A stretch of 12,526 nt of DNA from an uncultured Alistipes sp. (lineage in GTDB: Bacteria > Bacteroidota > Bacteroidia > Bacteroidales > Rikenellaceae). Positions 7,004 to 12,526 of this stretch are shown piece by piece (within the stretch, counting starts at the first letter, position 1; every line of letters starts with the position of its first letter). The position numbers were made by a program, and so were the translations under genes. The notes under the pieces are model-generated. The model made no database searches. It was not told the DNA's origin and saw only the letters and a program-made list of their open reading frames with translations. Location: contig UROX01000065.1 of the NCBI GenBank assembly GCA_900549685.1, forward strand, positions 1 to 12,526. The letters are read 5' to 3'.

Positions 7004-8500
7004 TTACAATTTATCGTTTCTCAGACTCAACACGATCAGCATGACCGAGCCGAAAACAATCAGCATCAGCGTGAAGAAAATGATGAACATACCCACGCTG
7101 CCTGCGAATTCGTTCAAACCGAACCGCTGCAAAAACGGTACCTCGATCTGCTGGAACAGGATACCGAACAGCGATGCCGCCGAAATGCAACCCAGCACGA
7201 CGTTGAGCACGCCGGACTGTTTGAGCTTGCGCATCTCGCTGATGTTGAACAACGACTGGTCGATCTTGTCCATCGCATCGTTCAGTCGCGCCACATCGCG
7301 GTCCACCTCCAGCCGACGCGTCGTCCGCTCGAACATGATCTTATGGGAAACGTACCGGGAATATTTGACCGCATCGAGCTGCAGAAGCAGTTTGGTGACA
7401 CGGAGCACCCGACGGGCATTTTCCTCGAGTACGCCCCGGGCATGGCGGAGCGACGAGACCCGGATCGTATTATGCAGAAACAGGTCGAGCGCCGCAGTGA
7501 TCGTATACTTTTTGGCCAGCACCATTTCCAGAATCAACAGATACTCGGGCCACGAGACATGATAGCGCTTGCGTTCGCGCAGATGATTCTCCCAGTCGGT
7601 GGGAGAGTCCTTTCCCCTCAGGCCGTAAGTCCCAAACACGACACAGACGTTGGGATTGACCAGAATCAGATCGTCCGTGTCGATGGCGACGTTCGAGCCG
7701 CACACGTCGTCGAAACATTCGTCCGTTCGGTAAGGCCATTCGTAAGGATAGAGCGACATAAGTCCCGTCAGCTCCCTGCCGTGCGCATGATAAATATGGT
7801 CGATGATCTCGGGTTCCTTCATCGCGGAAAAAAGCCCCTCCGTATGCGCCACATCCTCCCATACGTCCACATAGACATAGTTCATGTCTTTGGTTTCCGA
7901 GAACGTCTGGTTGCGGCCGATCAGCCGCTTGTAGCGGTTCTGGATGTCCCCGAAATTGTTCAGGCCCTCGTCTTCCGGCAGCACGACGGGCGCCTCGAGC
8001 CATTGTCCGTGCTCGTCGAGATACAGATTCTCGACCCGCATATCGGTGATATCGAGATTGATCGTACTGAACTTCTTGTCGTCGTCGCAGCTCCAATGTT
8101 CGGCTCCCATGTTGAGCGCCGCGAGCGAAATGAGGTGATCGGTCGAGATCGCATCGCTGCACCGGCAGTAGTCGCCGTCCACGACCATACGGTAGGTCAC
8201 CGAAACGGTCCGCTCGAAAAATACCGAAACCTCGACGAAAATATGCCCCGAAAGCGTCACCGGATAAGGTTCGTCGAGCGACAGGCTGAAATCGAATCCC
8301 CGCACGCCGTAACGTTTGACCTGAGACCCGTGCAGCTCGTCGGTAACGAAGATCTGCCCGTCGATCGAGTTATCCACTTCGGCAAACCGTCCCGCACACA
8401 GTTGCGAGACATCGAACCGTTCTACGGAAAAAACCTGAATATAAATGACGGAAAACTTGTTGTAACGCAGTTCGTCTGCGACGGGCTCTTTTGCTTCCAT
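7004..8500 (-). CDS. Unrecognised 498-aa protein with two C-terminal membrane helices, weakly CorA-like layout
   Basis: I do not recognise this protein by sequence. It has no signal peptide. Residues 1-315 look like a soluble, mixed alpha/beta acidic region rich in aromatic residues and Asp/Glu (for example DVWEDVAHTEG at 212-222 and LVNPNVCVVFGTYG at 280-293). Residues about 315-428 are strongly helical and charged (EENARRVLRVTKLLLQLDAVKY, then a stretch around MFERTTRRLEVDRDVARLNDAMDKID). Two hydrophobic helices close the chain at about 430-450 and 470-493, joined by a short loop with FGLN at 460-463, and the tail is RNDKL. A large soluble domain, a long helix and two terminal TM helices resemble the CorA Mg2+ channel superfamily. 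The family's GMN signature is replaced by GLN, so the assignment is tentative and transport is not claimed. It is followed 8 bases later by the GNAT gene. Confidence 0.8.
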   Translation of the reverse strand: MEAKEPVADELRYNKFSVIYIQVFSVERFDVSQLCAGRFAEVDNSIDGQIFVTDELHGSQVKRYGVRGFDFSLSLDEPYPVTLSGHIFVEVSVFFERTVSVTYRMVVDGDYCRCSDAISTDHLISLAALNMGAEHWSCDDDKKFSTINLDITDMRVENLYLDEHGQWLEAPVVLPEDEGLNNFGDIQNRYKRLIGRNQTFSETKDMNYVYVDVWEDVAHTEGLFSAMKEPEIIDHIYHAHGRELTGLMSLYPYEWPYRTDECFDDVCGSNVAIDTDDLILVNPNVCVVFGTYGLRGKDSPTDWENHLRERKRYHVSWPEYLLILEMVLAKKYTITAALDLFLHNTIRVSSLRHARGVLEENARRVLRVTKLLLQLDAVKYSRYVSHKIMFERTTRRLEVDRDVARLNDAMDKIDQSLFNISEMRKLKQSGVLNVVLGCISAASLFGILFQQIEVPFLQRFGLNEFAGSVGMFIIFFTLMLIVFGSVMLIVLSLRNDKL

Positions 8501-8525
8501 GGATCGACGTACGATTAACAGGTTT

Positions 8526-8556
8526 TAAAAGTAATACATTTTCCCCGGCCGGACAA
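8526..8556 (-). promoter_or_regulatory. Candidate promoter for the 498-aa protein / GNAT pair
   Basis: On the minus strand TACTTTTA (8533-8526) is one base from the TAnnTTTG -7 element. A TTG (8556-8554) lies 20 bases upstream, where the -33 element is expected. The start codon is about 25 bases further down. It sits in the 122-base divergent region shared with the plus-strand membrane protein gene, for which no convincing -7 element was found. Confidence 0.4.
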
Positions 8557-8622
8557 CCCCCGGCGCAATTTTTGAAACGCTTCCCGGCACGACCGAAAAT
8601 ATCAAAACAAAAACGATAAGGC

Positions 8623-9666
8623 ATGAATTACGGAATCAGCGTACTATTCCGGGCCATACCGCTTGTAATGGCCCTGTTTTGCTTCGCTTACGGAAGCTAC
8701 ATCTACACATGGGGCGACGATCCGTCGCGCCTGACGGCAGGTCCGGTGGTCTTTTTCCTCGGCTCGATCTGCATCGCCCTGTTCGCGACCGCATCGACGA
8801 TCATCCGGCAGATCATCCACACGTACAATCCCTTCGCCCGACGCTTTCTGCCGGTGTTGGGCTATGCGGTGGCGCTGACGACCTTCATTTTCGGCGTCGT
8901 CATGATCCACGACACGTCCGTTTCCGAATTCTTCGTCACGGGGCACGTCGTCGCAGGGTTGGGACTGATCTCCGGTTGCGTAGCCACGGCAGCCACCGTC
9001 TCGTCCCGTTTTTCGCTCATTCCGGGCAACAGTGCCGACGCTTCGTCCAAAACGAACCCGGCAGGCTTCACCCAGCGACAGGAATTGATTTTCGAAACGG
9101 TCGTTTCGTTCTTCGCACTGGTGGCCTGGGCATGGGCGATCGTCCTGCTCTCGACCTCCTCGACACCGCATTTCGTAGCGGGCTGCGTCATGGGCGGCAT
9201 CGCCTGCATCTGCACCTCGCTCATCGCTCTGGTGGCGAGCATCGTCCGCCAGGAGCGCAACGTGTATTCGGCCGGCGAAAAGAAGGCGTGGCCCCGTCTG
9301 GTGTTCGTCATGGGCGGCATCGCGACACTCTGGGGGCTGATCGTGATCTTCCTCTACTACGGGCAGCCGCGCGACTTCGTGGGCTTCGTACTCGTAGGAC
9401 TGGGACTGGTCTGCTTCAGCATTTCGAGCAAAGTGCTGCTGCTGGCGAAAATATGGAAAACCGAGTATCCGCTGGCCTCTCGCATTCCGCTCATCCCGGT
9501 CCTCACGGCCCTGATCTGTCTGTTTCTGGCCGCTTTCCTGTTCGAAGAAGCCGTCTACAAAGAAAAATTCTTCGTTCCGGCACGTGTCATCACCGGACTG
9601 GGTGCCATTTGTTTCACGCTGTTCTCCATCGTGAGCATTCTGGAAAGCGGCACGAAAAAATCATGA
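8623..9666 (+). CDS. Ten-helix integral membrane protein of unknown function, five tandem two-helix repeats
   Basis: Polytopic membrane protein of 347 residues. I see about ten hydrophobic helices, near 8-28, 38-60, 73-95, 104-126, 155-178, 183-207, 225-246, 251-275, 286-307 and 316-339. The even-numbered helices share a pattern: a Val-rich start, G-L-G or G-G, then I/V-C or similar small residues (LGSIC at 46-50, GLGLISG at 112-118, GGIACIC at 191-197, GLGLVCFS at 259-266, GLGAICFT at 325-332). This implies five copies of a two-helix unit of about 67 residues, with an extra hydrophilic loop at about 130-150. It may belong to the uncharacterised DUF2776 family, recalled from the N-terminal pattern only and not checked. 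No catalytic or transport motif is visible. The gene is divergent from the 498-residue protein gene and convergent with the thioredoxin-like gene; its stop is 45 bases before a strong terminator. Confidence 0.85.
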   Translation: MNYGISVLFRAIPLVMALFCFAYGSYIYTWGDDPSRLTAGPVVFFLGSICIALFATASTIIRQIIHTYNPFARRFLPVLGYAVALTTFIFGVVMIHDTSVSEFFVTGHVVAGLGLISGCVATAATVSSRFSLIPGNSADASSKTNPAGFTQRQELIFETVVSFFALVAWAWAIVLLSTSSTPHFVAGCVMGGIACICTSLIALVASIVRQERNVYSAGEKKAWPRLVFVMGGIATLWGLIVIFLYYGQPRDFVGFVLVGLGLVCFSISSKVLLLAKIWKTEYPLASRIPLIPVLTALICLFLAAFLFEEAVYKEKFFVPARVITGLGAICFTLFSIVSILESGTKKS

Positions 9667-9711
9667 AACGTCTATCGACGATCACCCGACGACGTTCCGT
9701 ATCGGAAGTCG

Positions 9712-9763
9712 GTTCCCGTAAAAAATCCGCAGGACACTTGTCCTGCGGATTTTTTACGGGAAC
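9712..9763. terminator. Strong bidirectional intrinsic terminator between convergent genes
   Basis: Perfect inverted repeat: the 25-base left arm at 9712-9736 is the exact reverse complement of the right arm at 9739-9763, with only CT between them, so the real loop is probably 4-6 bases. The GC-rich inner part (TCCGCAGGACA against TGTCCTGCGGA) is bordered by A6 on the left and T6 on the right, which gives a T-tract on either strand. It lies 45 bases after the plus-strand membrane protein stop and 59 bases after the minus-strand thioredoxin-like stop, so it serves both convergent genes. Confidence 0.92.
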
Positions 9764-9822
9764 AGGTCCGGCCATATTCTCCTGCTCATCCGAGCAAACA
9801 GTCGGATGGTCACCGGAATCGG

Positions 9823-12264
9823 CTACCGGGCTTCCAAGTCGAAGCGCTTCTGGTTCAGTTCATCTATCGTATATCTGTTGCAATTCGTTTCCACGATATT
9901 CCCTTCCTTATCGACGATGAGGGAGTAGGGGATAGCAGTAATTCCGAACTTGGCGGAAAGCATATTCCACCGGTCGTCGTCGAGACGGATATGCTCCCCT
10001 CCGATGCCGGCCTCCGAAAGGAATTTATTATAGGCACCCAGAGGCGAAAACGACTCGCCGGTCACATACAGGAACTTGATTTTTTTGTCTTTCGATTTTT
10101 CGACGATCGGTTTCTGACGGATCATCCCCTGCCGACACGGTCCGCAGCCCGTACCCCAGAAATCGATGAAAAGAACATTCCCCGCATACGGCGCGATCAT
10201 CTCCGCGAATGCCGCGTCACAGGGATCGTCGGTATCGAGACCGGACGGTTTCACGGATATCTCCGCCACCTTCATCTTTTCGGAGGCATACAGCTCGGCG
10301 ATCCTCGCTGCGACGGCAGGTGTCCGAACATGCGTCAAAGCCTGTCCCACTTCGGGAAGCAGTTCTTCGGGAGAGCACATCTCCCGGCGGAAATTCAGAA
10401 CCCGAGCCAATGCATAATCGAACACCAGACTTCTTTCGATCCCCCAGTGACAAAGCGTATCGGCCCCCCGGTCATAGACAAGACAATTGCGTTCCCGCAT
10501 GAACCCTTTGCCGTAGCGGTCTATCAGTTTCTTGACCTCGGGCGCGACATCCTCTATATCGGGCATGAACAAGCTGTCTTCGAACGGTTTGAGTCCGACC
10601 CGGAACACTTCGAGAGAATCGAGCGTCGCCGGAGGCAGCTGTTCCCGCCGCCGGACATATTCCGTAAAAAGTTCCTGGACCGATCTGGCACAAAAACTTT
10701 GTAAAGTAACCCATCCGGACAAATAATCCGAACACCCGAAACAGCCGACAAAAGAACTGAAATCCGAACTGGTAATACTGAGCGGATTATCGAACCACTC
10801 GGGCGTCATGAAATCGAGAAACTCCAGCTTCAGCGGCTGCCACTTTCTTCTCCGCACTCCATTCTCATCAAAGAACGTCGGGCTGGTATATTGCGACAGA
10901 TACCAATCCCTTTGAAAATCCATCAACAACATGTAATTGTTATACAGCGCTTCCGTGACGAGCAAATCGCGCGTATAATCCGATAGGGCCGTATACCGGT
11001 CGAAGAAACGGGCGAGCGAATCGCGGCAGCGGCCGATCCGGTCGAAGACGATTTCCTTCAGCCTGTCGCCCTGTTTTTCTTCCACGCATTGACGGACGTA
11101 CTGCCCGATGTCGTCGATTCCCGGTTCCGAACGGCCCGGCAGCGACCGGAATGCGAACATACGGGCATGTTCGTATTCGGCTCCCTTACCGCCCATAAAA
11201 CGGGTCCGGTCCGAAGGAACCGCCTGCTCCCGGGGATTCATCTTCTCGCCCAGATCGTAATAACATAGCAGCGTATCGCCCGGAATCAACAGCACGTAAT
11301 CGCTGAAAATCTTCGAACTTAGATACGACTTCTGGGGAACGTCCAATTCGACGCTCGCCTCGAAACATCCGTTTTCGTCGATCTCGATCAAATGAGAAGC
11401 ATCTTTCCCCGGGTCTGTAAAATCTCTTGTCCGGAACCTCATCGTCCGAAATCCCAGACGGGGATCGTACCCTTTCAGATAGCCTTTCAGCACGGCTTTG
11501 CCCGGCTCGTAGAGTTTGTCCCTGTAACGCTCCGGATCATACGTCCACCGACATGTGCCGGGAGTCTCCATAAATCCGCGGCGGTAAACACCCGAGCCGG
11601 CACCTTCCGTCTCCACCTTTATCCCGCCGTCGCCCGAGGTCCGGACAGTCAGGGAGAGTTCGTCTCCGTCGCTCTCGAGTGTCATCCGGAACGCTTTTTT
11701 CCCCGAAGGCTCGACCTTGAGGTAGCGCCAGAAACGGTTGTCGTATATCGCAAGATCGTCATGGAACCCCCACACCCAACGATTTTTTCCGTCGGTCGTC
11801 AGCCAGTTGCCCCGCGCGAAATACGGAAGCGGCCATTCGTCCTGCAACGCAAGTCCCCATATCTGGCCCTGCACCCAGCCCGCATCCGCACCGGAATGCA
11901 GATAATCGACCTTCGCCACATCCTCGGGCACCGGTTCGAAAAAAAGCCTCGCATCGATCTCGCCCGTAACCTGAGGAAGATGATAGGCCGAATCGAGCGG
12001 ATAACCTTCGGCACGGAGCAGACGGAACGACCTGCCGCCCCCGCACTCCCGAAGCTCGCTCTGCGAAGACAACTTCACCCACCAGCCGGGCACATAACGC
12101 ACGCGCACATCCAGCACCGTATATTCCGACGTCGTCTCGACCCGTAATGGCTGCACTACGCTGTAAAAAATCGCCCGGGGATGTTCGACCACCCGGTTTT
12201 TGGCCGCAGAGACTCCGCAGAGCAGCGACATGGCTGCAAAAAGACATACAAGTTTTTTCATCAT
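9823..12264 (-). CDS. Large exported TlpA/thioredoxin-fold protein with CGPC active site
   Basis: Probable periplasmic or surface thiol-disulfide protein of about 813 residues. The reading frame stays open to 12438, but the upstream 58 codons encode an Arg/Lys-rich stretch unlike a real N-terminus. MMKKLVCLFAAMSLLCGVSA at 12264 is a good signal peptide with likely cleavage after VSA; M at 12288 is the other option. Positions below count from 12264. About 20-260 is beta-rich with many aromatics, about 260-340 is a beta-sandwich-like stretch, and about 360-660 is mainly helical. The last 125 residues are a TlpA-type thioredoxin domain: VLFIDFWGTGCGPCRQ with the catalytic pair at about 707-710, and cis-proline in ITAIPYSLIVD at about 779. 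Big TlpA homologues with long lineage-specific N-terminal regions are common in Bacteroidetes and are taken to act on envelope proteins. No partner gene is adjacent. A second CxxC (CFGC) lies at about 508-511. Confidence 0.9.
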   Translation of the reverse strand: MMKKLVCLFAAMSLLCGVSAAKNRVVEHPRAIFYSVVQPLRVETTSEYTVLDVRVRYVPGWWVKLSSQSELRECGGGRSFRLLRAEGYPLDSAYHLPQVTGEIDARLFFEPVPEDVAKVDYLHSGADAGWVQGQIWGLALQDEWPLPYFARGNWLTTDGKNRWVWGFHDDLAIYDNRFWRYLKVEPSGKKAFRMTLESDGDELSLTVRTSGDGGIKVETEGAGSGVYRRGFMETPGTCRWTYDPERYRDKLYEPGKAVLKGYLKGYDPRLGFRTMRFRTRDFTDPGKDASHLIEIDENGCFEASVELDVPQKSYLSSKIFSDYVLLIPGDTLLCYYDLGEKMNPREQAVPSDRTRFMGGKGAEYEHARMFAFRSLPGRSEPGIDDIGQYVRQCVEEKQGDRLKEIVFDRIGRCRDSLARFFDRYTALSDYTRDLLVTEALYNNYMLLMDFQRDWYLSQYTSPTFFDENGVRRRKWQPLKLEFLDFMTPEWFDNPLSITSSDFSSFVGCFGCSDYLSGWVTLQSFCARSVQELFTEYVRRREQLPPATLDSLEVFRVGLKPFEDSLFMPDIEDVAPEVKKLIDRYGKGFMRERNCLVYDRGADTLCHWGIERSLVFDYALARVLNFRREMCSPEELLPEVGQALTHVRTPAVAARIAELYASEKMKVAEISVKPSGLDTDDPCDAAFAEMIAPYAGNVLFIDFWGTGCGPCRQGMIRQKPIVEKSKDKKIKFLYVTGESFSPLGAYNKFLSEAGIGGEHIRLDDDRWNMLSAKFGITAIPYSLIVDKEGNIVETNCNRYTIDELNQKRFDLEAR

Positions 12265-12526
12265 CGGTAATTTTGTTTCGGTATTCATCCGGACGATTAT
12301 CTTTTTCCGGAGACTATATATTTCGATATACCGACGATTCAGGGATTGCCGCTTCCGCAGAGGCGCACTTTCCACGGCACGCTGCCGTTTCAGACCGGAT
12401 CCTTTTCGTCCTGGCACCCGGCAAAAGAGACGGAGCACGCCCCGGAGAGGGCATATTATTCTTTTTTCGTTGGGATATATAAATATATAATCGTGCTTTC
12501 GCGATAGGCAAGTTACGGATTTTTTT
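12265..12526. other. Upstream region of the TlpA-like gene, no supported gene
   Basis: 262 bases to the right edge. Short open frames on both strands look like chance readings (Arg-rich or low-complexity) and overlap each other. AT-rich tracts occur at 12317-12340 and 12466-12491, the latter almost purely A/T. They may hold promoter elements for the leftward TlpA-like gene or for a gene beyond the edge. I found no clean TAnnTTTG element. The window ends in a run of Ts at 12520-12526, which could be the start of a terminator cut by the edge. Confidence 0.5.

Noticed and set aside
6534..7562. 342-codon plus-strand open frame across the GNAT and 498-aa genes
   Set aside because: Overlaps two genes on the minus strand and changes composition where they meet; Ser/Arg-rich with no motif.
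8679..9920. 413-codon plus-strand frame overlapping the ten-helix protein gene
   Set aside because: Arg/His-rich frame-shifted reading of the membrane protein that also runs through the terminator palindrome.
12314..12511. 65-codon minus-strand frame upstream of the TlpA-like gene
   Set aside because: Overlaps another open frame, is basic and low in complexity, and has no ribosome site or recognisable feature.
1..12526. Defence system, toxin-antitoxin pair or mobile element
   Set aside because: No nuclease, integrase, transposase, small toxin/antitoxin pair or reverse transcriptase motif was found in any supported gene.

Overview
The window looks like chromosomal DNA of a fairly GC-rich Bacteroidota, perhaps Alistipes or another Rikenellaceae. 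This is inferred from three things. Most starts lack a convincing Shine-Dalgarno sequence. At least one good match to the Bacteroidetes promoter (-33 TTG / -7 TAnnTTTG) is present. The gene content also fits: a LytS/LytTR two-component pair, a MacAB-like exporter split into separate ATPase and permease genes with its own TolC, and a very large secreted TlpA-type thioredoxin protein. No rRNA, tRNA, CRISPR array, insertion sequence or phage gene was seen.

Layout. Positions 1-6399 are all transcribed leftward. A four-gene tripartite efflux operon reads TolC-like outer membrane protein, membrane fusion protein, ABC ATPase, MacB/FtsX-type permease, with gaps of only 15-25 bases. After 128 bases come a LytS-type histidine kinase and, 4 bases later, a LytTR response regulator that runs off the left edge. 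The 128-base gap holds a perfect 14-bp inverted repeat bracketed by 9-bp direct repeats. The likely theme is a membrane-sensing two-component system next to, and perhaps controlling, an ABC efflux pump.

Positions 6516-8500, also leftward, hold a GNAT acetyltransferase gene and, 8 bases upstream of it, a gene for an unrecognised 498-residue protein with two C-terminal membrane helices. That protein is weakly CorA-like in layout. Divergent from it, at 8623-9666 on the plus strand, is a 10-helix membrane protein that appears to be built from five repeats of a two-helix unit. A perfect 25-bp-arm palindrome with A and T tracts follows and most likely serves as a two-way terminator for this gene and the convergent gene to its right.

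Positions 9823 to about 12264, leftward, encode a large exported TlpA/thioredoxin-fold protein with a C-terminal CGPC active site. The remaining 262 bases to the right edge hold AT-rich upstream sequence and no supported gene.

No clearly new multi-gene system is evident. The best leads are the unrecognised 498-residue membrane protein, the five-repeat membrane protein, and the inverted/direct repeat in front of the kinase.
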